DNA of 64,000 nt from Zanthoxylum bungeanum (Eukaryota; Streptophyta; Magnoliopsida; Sapindales; Rutaceae). Shown here piece by piece: positions 34,395 through 46,826 of the stretch (the first letter of the stretch is position 1; the number at the start of each line of letters is the position of its first letter). Under the pieces are notes generated by a model. That model made no database searches. It saw only the letters and a program-made list of their open reading frames with translations, and was not told the origin of the DNA. A program made the translations under genes and the position numbers. The stretch lies in contig SKCR01001810.1 of NCBI GenBank assembly GCA_019454045.1, positions 1 through 64,000 of the forward strand, given 5' to 3'.

Positions 34395-36254
34395 TATAAA
34401 TAATATATGAAAATATCAGTTCAGATATATAACAGCTATCTCAGGCAGAACATACTCACAACAACACATCTCATCTCATTTCATCCATCAAATCATCTCA
34501 AAATCACATAGTACTCAATATTTCAATTCATAGTATGAATATACAATTTATATCTCAAATTAGTATTCCCCATTATGTTCTCATGCTACTGGTTACTTAA
34601 TCAATTTTCCAACGAACATATATAAATATATATATGTATATATATATTTATATTATAATACAATATATGAAAAAAATATATATTATAATGTCATCACAAC
34701 AATCATCCCACAACAATACAACATCCATCAAACATGGTTGCTAATCCGGGCTCAGTATAATAGTGGATTGAAACCAATGAGAGAGTACCTCATCACAACT
34801 CTCATAGCTTCCCACCATATCAAACCAGTGGAAGTGTACCTCATCACAACTCCCAAGGTTTACCATCAAATCAAAAACCAATGGGAGAGTATCTCATCAC
34901 AACTCCCAAGGTTTTCCATAATCTCATACCACCTGATGTATCATCATATCTCATCTCCGACCACTATCATACAAAACCCGGCTGCATAACACAACAACAC
35001 ACATCATCCAATACAATCACATCTCACATCCAATCCATCAATCTCATCTCAATAATCATGATTTCATGTTTATCATGCTTTCAATATCTCAATATTATAT
35101 CTCAACAAAATATATTTAATATAAATATATATAATTATAATATACCATTATTTTATATATACCGACTCTCACAACAACCAACAATCATCAAACAATATGT
35201 TAAGAGAATCACCACAGAGTGTACTTACCTCTATCCATGCAAAAGCTCTGAATAAATCTATATCCTCGCCAAGAATCTGAAAAATGTAAAATTACGATAA
35301 GGTCCCTCAATTATCCAAAATTACAATTTTACCCCTAAAGTTGCAAAATTTCCGTTTTAGCCCCTTAACTTTTCTAATAAGCCCAAATAGTCCTACAATT
35401 CGTAAACATTACTATTTAACCCCAAATTAGCAGAATTTACAATTTAACCCTCTTAATTATGCAAATTTACAATTATGTCCAAAACTTTCCAATTCTATCA
35501 TTTACACCCCCAAAATGATAATAATCACATACCGAGCTCCAACAATCTCCAAACCTCTCAAAGAAAGATCCACTGGTCAACAAACATCTCAAGGATCAGA
35601 GCGATGGCTTCGAAACTTACTGATACGCTTAACGAGGCAAGCGGGCCCCACAACGAAGATCGGGCCCCACCACCATAAACTTTCAATGGTGGATATATAT
35701 ACCAAAACACTCGTATAATCGAGAGCAACAATCTGAAACGTTCGGATCACCGATCCAACGGTCGGATCTCAACTTCCAATACAAATCCCGAATTACCAGT
35801 AGATATAAAAAGGAAAACAACCCAAACGATGTCGGATCGGGAAGTGACCACCGGCGTTGGAAAGATCTCGGCCTGAAAAGTGCTCACTCGCCGGAGGTGG
35901 CCGTCATAAGTGATCGGAGGTGGCCGGAAAATGCAGAATTAATGGCGACGAATCGCTCCCTTCAGGCGGCGCGTGGCGGCGCGTCCGGGGGCCGTTGGAC
36001 TCGATCTCGGTGGCGCTGGAAAGCTTACGGCGGCGCAGCTTTCTGGCGGTCCGGCGCGTGGTGGCGGATGATCGACGGAGGAGTGGCGGCGGCGGTTGAG
36101 TTGCAGAGTTGGCAGGTATTGGAAGAAGAAAAAGAAGAAAGAGAAAATAAAAGAAAAGAGATGGGAGAGAAGAAATTTTTTTTTTTTTTAAAACACGTCT
36201 GTCTCTCTCTCTCTTTTTAAAGACTTTCAAAAGCATTTTTTTTAAAGTATTACA
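33963..36254 (-). repeat. 3' LTR of the chromovirus
   Basis: 2292 bp, TGTAATAC to TCGTGACA on the minus strand, nearly identical to 39843-42097. Includes a TA microsatellite (34332-34400) and GC-rich 35880-36110. Frames 35897-36220 and 35904-36296 are LTR sequence. Confidence 0.94.
34332..34400. repeat. TA microsatellite
   Basis: About 69 bp of almost pure TA, against about 30 bp at the same place in the other LTR (40207-40240). Confidence 0.93.
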
Positions 36255-37400
36255 ATCTACCCACCTTACAAAAATTTCTTCCCCGAAATTTCTCAATCCT
36301 CAAATGGTTCTGGATATTTCTCCTTCAAATCCTGTTCATCTTCCCAAGTTGCATCCTGAATGATGATAATTAGTCCACAAAACCTTTCCAAAAGAAATAC
36401 ATCTGGATCTCAACTCTCGAATCTTTTGATCTCTGATCTCCACGGGCTGATCTTCGTATGTCAAGCTCTTGCTCAGGCACAACGGTTAACTTTCTAAAAT
36501 GTGACAATAGTCTGGTACGAACTTCGTTAGAACGAATATACGAATCACTTTATGAATCCATTTCTAAATCCGATGGTAATGCTAGACCATACGTCATTTT
36601 TTCCACTTTCTTCAAAATCTCAAAAGAACCAATACAACTCGAAGAAGACGTTCTCTTCCGGCCAAACCTCAATGCTCCCTCCCAATAAGAAATTTTTGAA
36701 GAATACTGTAGCCCCAATTTGGTACTCGAGATCATACCACATACTGTTTACCAAACTCTTCTATCGATTCTACTCAACCAACAGTCTTGCTCGGATTAAT
36801 CTGATCCTTTCAGATATCAAATCCACCAAGTCTGAGCCATGAATCTGTCTGTCTCCAATCTCGTCCCAACAAACAAAAGTCCTAAATCGCCTCTCTCGTA
36901 AAGCCTTAAATGAAGTCATGTCGATTCTAGTAAAAAAGATATAGTTATAGGCAAACTCGATCAAATACAAATGTTCACGCCAACTTCCATTATGTCAAAA
37001 CACACGATCTCAGCAAATCATCTAATGTCTGAATAGTCCACTCTGACTAATCATCAGTCCGAGGGTGGAATGAGGTGCTCGAAGAAATCTTCGATCCTAT
37101 AGTCTTCTAGAAACTCTCCCGAAAATGAGAAGTAAATCCGAGAACTCTATCCGATACAATCGTTATGGTACACATGTAACCGCACAATCTGCTCCACATA
37201 CAGTTCTGCTAAACTCTCTGGTCCCCACATAACTCAAATAGTTAGAAAATGAGCAGACCTACACAATCGATTCCCTACTACACACATTGCATCATAACCA
37301 TACCGCGTCCTCGACAGCCGTACCACAAAATCCATCACGATATTTTACCATGGCACTGGTTGTTGATGCTCTCCTATATCCTACTGACAAACTAAACACC
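36255..37400 (-). pseudogene. Chromovirus integrase C-terminal part with chromodomain-like tail
   Basis: Minus-strand pieces in order: integrase core end (GVP and HPQTDGQ-type region near 37050-37150, decayed), LIEFAYNYIFF...FKALRERRFRTFVCWDEIGDRQIHG (36970-36850), GPFEIL-type RFGRKRTSSSSCIGSFEILKKVEKMTYGLALP (36700-36560), then IRRSKDSRVEIQ and the closing ATTTCGGGGAAGAAAT before the LTR. This is the usual Del/Tekay order of integrase GPY/F module then chromodomain. Many frameshifts; inactive. Confidence 0.82.
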
Positions 37401-38221
37401 GAGATATAAACACTTAAATCTCTCTCTTCATTCCCAACCTCCAATAAGTCTTCTTTAGATTTTTATACATCTTAGTGCTCTCAAATTTCATATAATAATG
37501 ATTATCGTGTGTCTCATCCAAGATCTCCCACTTGAGTTTTCTAGTATATGGTATCACGACTTTATCATTAATAATTATCTATTCTCTGAACTCAATCTGA
37601 AAGTAGTAATCTCATTCTTCCCAATCTCTACTCTCCAATTTTTTTATAGATTAAACCGCTTGTGCTATAATAATTCTTTCTAACGGTGTGGGTCGAACCT
37701 TCATATAAACAAGAATATCCCCACTATCGATCAATCCAAAAGTCAAGCATACCAATGTCTCCTCAAGGATTCTCTGTTTAACTCTCAAAAATTAATCACA
37801 TTCTTCATACTCGGTATATCAGTAACTTCATTGACCTTTCAAGAATGATAATCAATAGTACAATCTAGTCACTTAGAAACTCTATCCAACATGTCTATCT
37901 CCAAAATTCAAATGTTTCTCAGTGGAAAAATATTTCAAACTCTAACGATCATTATACATCTCACACTCACCATCATATGAATAATGCCCCCAATTATTAT
38001 TATTCTAACATGTACCGCAACTTACAAACCAGCTATCTTGTCTCCAAAAGAAAAGGGCTCCACCAATGGGTCATACTCAAACAACATCTGTAAAGAGCTT
38101 TTAGCAATTTTCGCAAAATCCACCACCTTAAGATTCCCACTACTAAAAAGAGGATTTCCAAGTCCTTCATATTTCCACTTCACATCTTGTCACCGCGACA
38201 ATTATTATCCTTTCCAATAAT
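37401..38221. other. Decayed sequence between integrase and the plus-strand gene
   Basis: Probably the remainder of chromovirus pol on the minus strand up to about 37950, then sequence belonging to the inserted plus-strand segment. Frames 37498-37683 and 37984-38220 match nothing I recognise. The exact border of the foreign segment is not visible. Confidence 0.4.
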
Positions 38222-38315
38222 GTATGGATACTGTGAAAACGTCTTTTCATAAAGAAATTATTGATATCACTCCCTATAAATATGCATATGTTAGGGAATT
38301 ACTCAAATTTCTTTC

Positions 38316-39328
38316 ATGGCATCCTCCTCTGCCAATCCTAATTCCTATTCAAAATCTGCCAAAGCTAAAGTAATATACCAAAAGCTTTGTAAATGGTCAG
38401 TCGTAGATCGAGCAATTATAGACTCTAAATATGTTCGAGACCTTCAGAGAGACATCTACAAATGTCTCAATGAAGCCCCATCCGTTTTTTTGCCCAAGGA
38501 GATTGCAATGGATATCGTGGCAAGAGTTCCTAAAAACTTCTTGAGATGGTGTTACATTCTTAGAACCATTTGGAATGGAAAAACAGATGGTTTAATCCAA
38601 TACAAAAATAATTCTGCGATTGTTCACTGTGGATATCACAGATTCCATTCCACAGTTTTCATCAATAGCCATGATTTCTTCAATCATTGCCAGTGGAGTC
38701 TCGGCACCTTGTTGTAACTTGGTTTCCTAAATGGATTTATTCTTGGACCAAGTCCAATCCATCCCAACTATCCTGGTATCTCAGAAGCCAGCCTAAGTGA
38801 ACTTCCTCCATTTGTCAACAATATTTTACATCGATGGTATAAACGACACAAAAGTATTACCGTCTGGATCGAAACCATTACTCCAGAATGGTCGGATGAT
38901 TATTCGCTCGTTTACCACCCAATTCATCTTATAAGAATCATACCATCACATCAACTCACTAATTGGAGACTCAGTAATTGGCCATCTAGACCGAAGCTTA
39001 GAGCTTACTATGGATACGATGATATTTTCCCAGAAGATATTACTTTTCGTCAATCCTGTGATCTTAGAGCTCTCTCTCCGCAGACTCAGTCCGTCGAAGT
39101 CTAGAAAGCAATACCAATGATAAAGACTGGCAACTCTTCACTACTATCGAAGAGTCATATAGAAGTATCGTTCAGGGCTACAACAAAATCAAGTTTCCTG
39201 ACAGTCTCGAAATCCAAATCATCGACGGCCTCATTCCTATGTCTCTACGTGCGAAACGTCAATGGGAAAATTATCAATTCGAAGATGATCCTGTCCTTGC
39301 AACACAACCAAGTTGTTATATTCCATAA
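38316..39328 (+). pseudogene. Unidentified plus-strand protein-coding region, about 337 residues
   Basis: One frame from ATG 38316 to 39104 with a single internal TAA at 38715-38717, then a frameshift near 39095 to a stop at 39326-39328. A TATA box (CTATAAATA, 38273) lies 43 bp before the ATG, and AATAAA at 39400 follows the stop. The protein is rich in aromatic and basic residues (FLRWCYILRTIW; NILHRWYKRHKSITVWIETI; DWQLFTTIEESYRSI; SLRAKRQWENYQFEDDP) with no signal peptide or membrane segment seen. I cannot name the family. It is antisense to the chromovirus around it and is far better preserved. It might be a captured host gene or a fragment of another mobile element or endogenous pararetrovirus; I have no motif to decide. 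Confidence 0.6.
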
Positions 39329-39404
39329 TGTGATCTTAACAATTACATTTTGTTGCTTTGCTTGGTATAATAGCACTTGTTTGCTTACACAAAAGTGTCA
39401 ATAA

Positions 39405-39752
39405 ACTCTTCTTCCTTCTTTCTCAAACACCAAAATTCTAATGTCTTCGACTTACTCACTCACGACGATGTTATAACTACGACATGAAGTTCACATTAGG
39501 TACCACTGTAGAAATCACGTCAGATACAACTACGGAAATAGCGAAAACGGCAACTGTCGAAACTACTGAAGGTATAAGTCTAAACTCCTCGTTATCCTCA
39601 ACAGTCAGTGGAATACCAGACAAAGCTATATCCAATTCAATATCTATCGACTAAACGTGAGGTCTCTCTACACTATTACACGTCATTCCCGCGTATCGTC
39701 AAACAATCCCTCTCCCACGTTGAGTACCAGTACCACGGCCACGTCCAGACAT
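39405..39752 (-). pseudogene. Chromovirus gag N-terminus
   Basis: On the minus strand ATG 39752 opens MSGRGRGTGTQRGRG, the Arg-Gly-rich start seen in plant gypsy gag proteins, next to the primer-binding site. Stops follow; the rest is lost to the inserted segment. Confidence 0.65.
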
Positions 39753-39826
39753 TTTACTACGGACACAAAACTACCCTTTTAATACCCTCATCTAATGCAA
39801 CGTATCTACAGAACCTAAAACCCTAA

Positions 39827-39838
39827 GCTCTGATACCA
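39827..39838 (-). promoter_or_regulatory. Primer-binding site, tRNA-iMet type
   Basis: GCTCTGATACCA on the plus strand is the exact complement of TGGTATCAGAGC, adjacent to the 5' LTR. Fixes the minus orientation. Confidence 0.94.
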
Positions 39839-39842
39839 AATT

Positions 39843-42097
39843 TGTCACGACCCCCTCCCTACGGCGGGCCCAACCCTAGAAAGAGGTCCGCGATCAACTT
39901 CAGCTCGAGCACTCTATATGCCAAATCAACCATTTAAAACACACAAATAATACATCACAAATTACAAACTCATAAAGTATACACAACCTTTATGGTTTAC
40001 AACACAAGACTTTTAAAAAAATGCAAATGACGACTCGAATGTCTGGACCAACTCGAAAATACAACTGTGGCACGTGGATCCCAATCTGGTACTGCTCCTG
40101 TTATTCTCGCGAACTACCTGAAATGTTTGGGGGAAGAGGGGAATGAGCTTAAAAGCTCAGCAAGTAAACACTCATTCTCTCAACATGACCTCACCAAAAA
40201 AAATAGATAATATATATATATATATATAATATAATATATGAAAATATCAGTTCAGATATATAACAGCTATCTCAGGCAGAACATACTCACAACAACACAT
40301 CTCATCTCATTTCATCCATCAACTCATCTCAAAATCACATAGTACTCAATATTTCAATTCATAGTATGAATACACAATTTATATCTCAAATTAGTATTCC
40401 CCATTATGTTCTCATGCTACTGGTTACTTAATCAATTTTCCAACGAACATATATAAATATATATATGTATATATATATTTATATTATAATACAATATATG
40501 AAAATAACATATATATTATAATGTCATCACAACAATCGTCCCACAACAATACAAACATCCATCAAACATGGTTGCTAATCCGGGCTCAGTATAATAGTGG
40601 ATTGAAACCAATGAGAGAGTACCTCATCACAACTCTCATGGCTTCCCACCATATCAAACCAGTGGAAGTGTACCACATCACAACTCCCAAGGTTTACCAT
40701 CAAATCAAAAACCAATGGGAGAGTATCTCATCACAACTCCCAAGGTTTTCCATAATCTCATACCACCTGATGTATCATCATATCTCATCTCCGACCACTA
40801 TCATACAAAACCCGGCTGCATAACACAACAACACACATCATCCAATACAATCACATCTCACATCCAATCCATCAATCTCATCTCAATAATCATGATTTCA
40901 TGTTTATCATGCTTTCAATATCTCAATATTATATCTCAACAAAATATATTTAATATAAATATATATAATTATAATATACCATTATATTTATATATACCGA
41001 CTCTCACAACAACCAACAATCATCAAACAATATGTTAAGAGAATCACCACAGAGTGTACTTACCTCTATCCATGCAAAAGCTCTGAATAAATCTATATCC
41101 TCGCCAAGAATCTGAAAAATGTAAAATTACGATAAGGTCCCTCAATTATCCAAAATTACGATTTTACCCATAAAGTTGCAAAATTTCCGTTTTAGCCCCT
41201 TAACTTTTCTAATAAGCCCAAATAGTCCTACAATTCGTAAACATTACTATTTAACCCCAAATTAGCAGAATTTATAATTTAACCCTCTTAATTATGCAAA
41301 TTTACAATTATGTCCAAAACTTTCCAATTCTATCATTTACACCCCCAAAATGATAATAATCACATACCGAGCTCCAACGATCTCCAAACCTCTCAAAGAA
41401 AGATCCACTGGTCAACAAACATCTCAAGGATCAGAGTGATGGCTTCAGAACTTGCTGATACGCTTAACGAGGCAAGCGGGCCCCACAACGAAGATCGGGC
41501 CCCACAACTAAAAAGCGGGCCCCACCACCAGAAACTTTCAATGGTGGATATATATACCAAAACGCTCGTATAATCGAGAGAAACAATCTGAAATGTTCGG
41601 ATCGCCGATCCAACGGTCGGATCTCAACTTCCAATACAAATCCCGAATTACCGGTAGATATAAAATGGAAAACAACCCAAACGATGTCGGATCGGGAAGT
41701 GACCACCGGCGTTGGAAAGATCTCGGCCTGAAAAGTGCTCACTTGCCGGAGGTGGCCGTTAGAAGTGATCGGAGGTGGCTGGAAAATGCTGAATTAACGG
41801 CGACGAATCGCTCCTTTCAGGCGGCGCGTGGCGGCGCGTCCGGAGGCTGTTGGACTCGATCTCGGTGGCGCTGGAAAGCTTACGGCGGCAAATTTCTGGC
41901 GGTCCGGCGCGTGGTGGCGGATGATCGACGGTGGAGTGGCGGCGGCGGTTTGAAGTTGGCAGAGTATTTGGAAGAAAAAGAAGAAAGAGAAATAAAAGAA
42001 AATAGATGGGAGAGAAATAATTTTTTTTTTTTTAAAACACGTCTGTCTCTCTCTCTCTTTTTAAAGACTTTCAAAAGCATTTTTTTAAAGTATTACA
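39843..42097 (-). repeat. 5' LTR of the chromovirus
   Basis: 2255 bp, same ends as 33963-36254 and very similar throughout. The 218-residue frame at 41593-42249 runs out of the LTR into flanking DNA and is not a gene. Confidence 0.94.
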
Positions 42098-42779
42098 TCC
42101 ATAGCCAATTCCGAATGGACGGTAGTATGATCCGCACTCGGGATACAACTCCACATACCACTGAGAGATGGGCATGGCATTGTGAAAACATCCAAAATAC
42201 ATGTTTATTATTTCTGTTATTGTGTATAATTATTTCTATATTTCTGTAATACGTAGTATATCCGGCCAGACCACCAGTAAGTCCGGCCGGACATGAAGAT
42301 TGAATGATATATTTGACCGACCTTAGGCCATGTCTGGACGGGCCTCTCCAAGGTCGGGCCCACTTAATATGTGCTTTAGCTTGTTTTATCTTATTTATTT
42401 ATTGTTATAATATTTTATTTCCACATATAAACTTTATTTATTTATTACTTTTCATGTTTGCGCTATTGTGTGTACTTTATAAACTGTATTTCATGTGACT
42501 GCATTATAAGAAATGAGGATACCTTAGTTGAGCGTAAATATTATACTGGCATCAGTAAGAGACCATTCTAAATCCAAAAGGTTTAAGGTCGGAACTTGCG
42601 AGTGGTATAGTGCGGCCTTAAATCATTCTCGGTGTCTCATACCAGGTGGCGAATCCCTTATTCTCTCGTTAGTCCTCCCGCGGGACTATCTGTACTCTCT
42701 ATGGGCTGCGAGCCCAACAATATAGTGGTCGTCGACGTTATAGGTATAACGGTAAACACTGCTTCGCTCCTACAACCAT

Positions 42780-43606
42780 TTTCATTAAAAATAACATGTC
42801 TGGCAATATAGAATTTCCAGTAGAACTGAGACACGTGTAATATTTATATGAGAGACCATAACCTATGAAAGGACACTTGGTTGTGTGAAAGTTCAGTTTA
42901 TACCTGTTATAATCCCTAAGGTATATGAAACAAGCACAACCAAAGCATTTCAGAAAGGTATAATTAGATTTGAGTTGAAAGAGTTTCTCATAAAGAGATT
43001 GATTTTTGAGAACAGGTGAGGGTAATCTGTTGATCAAATAGGTTGAAGTATGAAAGGCTCCCCACCAAAAGCTTAAGGGCATATGAGTTTGAGCTAAAAG
43101 GGTAAGTCCCCGTTCTACTAAGTGTCTGTGTTTTCTTTCCACAGTCCCATTTTGGTGATGAGTGTGTGGGCAGGGATGCCTAAATCATATGCCATGTGAT
43201 TGAATAAAAATAGTAAATGATCTGTATTATCCTCTCTTATCAGATTGAAGTGTTTTAATGTGACAATTCAATTGATTTTCCACTTAAGTTTTGAACAAGA
43301 TGAACGTGTTTAAAGCTTGAGATTTCCACTTTAAAGAGTAAATCCAAGTATATTGTGTATAATCATCAATAAAGGCTATGTAATATATAAAGCCATTGAT
43401 GGAAGGAATATGAACAAACCCCCATAGATCAGTGTGTATTAACTCTAAGGGTGACCTGGAAACTGTCTTAGTGCCAGGAAACTGTAACCTATGAACCTTA
43501 CCATATTGACAATAATCACAAAAATTGGAAACAAGTGAGTTTTTATTGATGGCAAACATGTTACAAGATTTGATTATTTGCTGCAGTACTTGTGCATAAG
43601 GATGAC
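42780..43606 (-). pseudogene. Minus-strand copia pre-integrase and integrase
   Basis: 43559-43284 reads NFCDYCQYGKVHRLQFPGTK then PLELIHTDLWG and FIDDYTQYTWIY (zinc-binding end and first catalytic Asp region). 43142-42780 reads ERKHRHLVERGLTLLAQTHMP, FWWGAFHTSTYLINRLPSP and FLKCFGCACFIYLRDYN (catalytic Glu region onward). A gap of about 140 bp between the two frames is broken. Continues in the RT part at 32815 and is cut on the right by the Tat-like LTR at 43607. Confidence 0.92.
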
Positions 43607-44521
43607 TGTTGACGGGTGATTTTCATTCCAGGGTAGTTTCGGGATAACGCTACCGGGACAATCCTCGTCCAACCGTGAATTTGTTTGGTTATGGGGGGCC
43701 AAAAGTAAATTTAGCAAAAGACGAAGCAAACATAAGATCGACAAGAGGGTTTACGTGGTTCGGCGGAATAAACCAGCCTACGTCCACGGGAACAAAGTAG
43801 AGTGTTACTTTTATTACCAAACCGAGCTCGACCGACCTCTTTTCAAGGGTGTCTAATGTTACCGAGGTGTTTGCTTTCGTAGTTTTTCACAAGTAGTGTT
43901 TTTTTACGAGAGTTTTGCTAACCAACTTGTACAAATGAGACTATCATCCCTTTATATACTTATAGAAATACAACACTGTTCCCATATCTCTATGACGTCA
44001 ACCACGTGGATCTCCGATGGATTGACGGGCTCCCTGCCCCAACTGCCTCACCGAAAGCAAGCCTGCCATCTGACCCCTTGTCAAATCACTCTGTTTTGTT
44101 CACTGCCACACTCAACAATTATGATGATAGCATGTAAAGGTGATACATGTCAGAGGGAAGAGTCCAAACGCTCCTGATCACGCGTCGGGTGTCATGAGAA
44201 CGGTCGAATGATGTGCCAAACTACCACACCCACCTCCGTCCTGACCCAAGATGTTTGATTTCTCACGACTCAAAAAGAAAGATAGAGCTGGACCGAGCTA
44301 CTGGGCTAAAGTGTTCGATCTCGGCTCTGATGTTGTCGGTCTCTGAAACCAGTACCATACTGTGTCCTCTGGTCGGTCAGATTCGAGGAACCAGGTTTGA
44401 ACTCTATGCCTGGTCGAAGAGTGACTAATACCCTCAGATCGTTCGTCCTCATCGACCGAGAAATTCCATCACTGCCCTTGCCGTACTGTTTAAATACTTT
44501 GTCATAAAAACACCATCAACA
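43607..44521 (-). repeat. 3' LTR of a minus-oriented Tat-like gypsy element
   Basis: Ends TGTTGACGG and CCATCAACA are mutually inverted. On the minus strand a TATA box (TATATAAAGG, near 43955) is followed by GTGGACGTAGGC and CCGAACCACGTAAA, a block common in the R-U5 region of plant LTRs. The sequence after 44521 (minus strand ATGGGACAAA before TGTTGATGG) looks like a polypurine tract, so this is the 3' LTR. Its partner would lie beyond the window, so no target duplication can be tested. Confidence 0.65.
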
Positions 44522-44534
44522 TTTGTCCCATAGT

Positions 44535-45576
44535 TCTCGATTTCAGCAAGCTGGGCAAGTTGGTACCGGGAACTACAAAGTCCGGTGTGTGCTGATAAGC
44601 CTGGAGGTGGTCGGCACCAAGAGCTTCAGAGAAAACTACCTCGGGTGCTAATCAGATCATCCATGTCATCTTCATATGCTCGGTCATCGAGAGTTCTGAT
44701 ATCCATCCAAATGATCCCCTGGCTTGAAGCAAATCCCCATTTTACCCTTCTGGTAGCCGTCCCTTGGAAACCGTAAACCATCATAACCTCTTAAATGCCC
44801 ATCAAATCACTCATAGGGTTTAGTCTGGATGCGACACTTGTCAAGCATCTGCGGTCCTCCCGCCAAAAACCAAAATAATCAACCGTTCAAGGGGGAAACC
44901 GAAGGGTTTTCAATCTTAGCCGTTCATCACAATCTGAGTAGATGGAGCTTGAAAGTGACACGCGGTGCACATCCGAGGCCTCTCTTTGATCCAACGGCTA
45001 TAAATACCCCGAGCTGTCTATAAAAACGAGAAGCAAAACCCATTTCTTTCTTTTATGAAAACCAATACTTCCGAAGCACAAAAGACTCATTCTCAATTTA
45101 TTGAGATCAGCGAACTTCAAGACCGACCAGACCAACCGTCGATACATCCTCTCGAATCAAGTAAGTTTTCTGCTGGACCTCCTTCTTTTCAATTACTGAA
45201 ACTTTCCGTGATCATTTACTGCTTGCAAAAGTTCATGTATTTGTGCTTGCTTGTTCTTACTGCTTTCTGTCATGTTATTTGCCTCTGTTCTGTGTTGCCA
45301 ATGCGTGTTTCGGGTTAGTTGGGTGGTGTAAGGTGCATGTATTTCTTAGTCGAATGATGGATTATGGGTTGGGGTGTTTGGTTTTCGAGTTTTCTATGTT
45401 TATTGTTTGTTGTGTGTTTGGTTTGATGTTTGAGGAATAGACTTACTATTTGTGGCCTTTGCTATGACGTTTAGAGACTTTATACCTAGGTTCCCGGAAG
45501 TTAGAATAGCCTTTGAGTCTGTGGTGCCCCCAAACTGATTACTAACTGCCCTTCTCGGACCCTGCCATTGCTAGGA
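44535..45576 (+). promoter_or_regulatory. Promoter and 5' leader of the Tat antisense gene
   Basis: Two TATA boxes (TATAAATA 44999, TATAAAAA 45019), then a leader with a possible splice donor (TCAAG|TAAG region near 45160) and a T/G-rich stretch up to 45570 that may be a leader intron. No coding frame is supported here; 44213-44428 and 44585-45023 are chance frames. Confidence 0.55.
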
Positions 45577-46826
45577 ATGTCTGACGTCGTCCTCAGCCCG
45601 GCCCCCAAGCTTCCAACCTCCTTATGCTGAAGAAACTTCCTCTAGCTCGGGGGCGGCTAGCTTAGAGGAGTTAGATACTACTCCAACCCCCTCTCAGGAA
45701 TAAAAAGACACTTACCATCACCGAATTCCCCGGAAAGATCCTGAACCAAGTGAATTAGACTGGTCCTCCCTGGACATGGACCGTCCTTCAACCATTACGG
45801 AAGATGCTCTGAGCATACTCTGCCTCCAATATGAGATCCCCATAGACATATCACTTGAGGTCTCGGGCCTTGCTGAATTCACAAGTCAACCCGAGTCCGG
45901 CTCTGTGGCCCTTCTCCCTTCCTTCTTCGAGTGCGTTTGCGGCTGCCCATCCAGTCCTATTTTTCAAGGATGTTTGGCACGATGGAAGTTGCCCTTGTCA
46001 ACTGAATCTGAATATTTGGTGAATATTGGCCGGTCTTCATGTGATATGGCACCGGGCCGGCCTTGGAGAGCCGACCTTTGTGGAGCTGCAAAGACTATAT
46101 AAGTTGAAGGCCAACCTGAAATCCTACCACGGTTGGTACTACCTCTACTCTTACGCCGATTTCCCCGCCCTTATTACCGAGCTCCCCCAAACTAACAAGA
46201 ACTTCAAAGACCCCTGGATCTGGGCCACGGGTGTCTGGGGCCGATCTTGATCAATAGATTCCGAAGAGGTAGACGTCCCAGACGTCTTCTCAGCAGGAGG
46301 TGAGGTCTTGAGCCCTTAGTGTTTTCGCAACTTTCATGAAAAAATACTAAATTCCCAAACCTTTTCAGCCTGCTGGAGGGATCCTCCCAAAGTTAGTAAT
46401 GAGATCCGGACCAGGATTAAAAAGGCCCGGAATTTTACTGGCCCTTGGAGGAAAATCGTCAACGATGATACCTTTGTAGAGTCAGGCCTTATCCAGAACG
46501 TACCCCCTCAAGCTCTAGGTCGATTAGGTAGCTACCATCTAACCTTCTGACAAATCCCTTGTGGTCAGCTCAAACATGAATGAAGCTACGCGTACTTAGA
46601 AACTGACCATGCTCTATGCCTTGTATTCTGCAGGAATGACGAAGCCGGCCAAATACCTAGGGCGGATCGAGGGTCAAGAGGACCGGTCATGGTGAATCTG
46701 GAGGTTCTTGAAGACGACTAACCACTCAGATTCCTTCTGAGGCTAAGGGAAAAGCCAAACTACTTGCTCATCTGGTGGCACCTCCTCCCTCTACTCTCAC
46801 AGAGGAGGCACCGAGCCCATCGGTCC
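45577..46826 (+). pseudogene. Antisense gene of Tat-like element, 5' part (PF04195-like)
   Basis: Starts at ATG 45577 (MSDVVLSPAPKLPTSL). 45776-46250 contains the plant 'putative gypsy type transposon' (Transposase_28) signature: YEIPIDISLEV, a frameshifted RLRLPIQSYF stretch, FVELQRLYKLKANLKSYHGWYYLYS and then LPQTNKNFKDPWIWATGVW. GT-AG introns at 46300-46368 and 46528-46633. Established knowledge: several Tat-lineage elements (Grande, RIRE2, Retand types) carry such an extra gene on the antisense strand between pol and the 3' LTR; the position and strand here fit. Function unknown. The gene is cut by a retrotransposon at 46826 and resumes at 57951. Early stops make it a pseudogene. Confidence 0.75.

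Larger units (their letters stand above)
33963..42097 (-). mobile_element. Ty3/gypsy chromovirus (Del/Tekay-like), minus strand
   Basis: LTRs 33963-36254 and 39843-42097, perfect target duplication TCCAT (33958-33962, 42098-42102), primer-binding site at 39827-39838 and a purine tract next to the left LTR. The internal part is only 3.6 kb: gag start (39752 downwards) and integrase plus chromodomain-like tail (37400-36255) remain, while protease, RT and RNase H are missing. The centre is taken by an unrelated plus-strand coding region (38316-39328). Confidence 0.93.
32821..42774 (+). mobile_element. Solo LTR (about 1.8 kb without its nested element)
   Basis: Termini TGTAGATAC and CTCCTACA with perfect target duplication ACCAT. 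Its two halves are 32821-33962 and 42103-42774; a chromovirus sits between them. A TATA box (TTATAAAAAGG near 33354) gives plus orientation. It repeatedly carries a TCCGGCCGGACAT-like motif. No internal coding or primer site, so it is a solo LTR of an unassigned family. Confidence 0.83.

Noticed and set aside
41593..42249. 218-residue plus-strand frame
   Set aside because: Lies in the GC-rich part of the chromovirus LTR and crosses the LTR end and target duplication into unrelated DNA; its counterpart in the other LTR (35897-36220) is broken differently.
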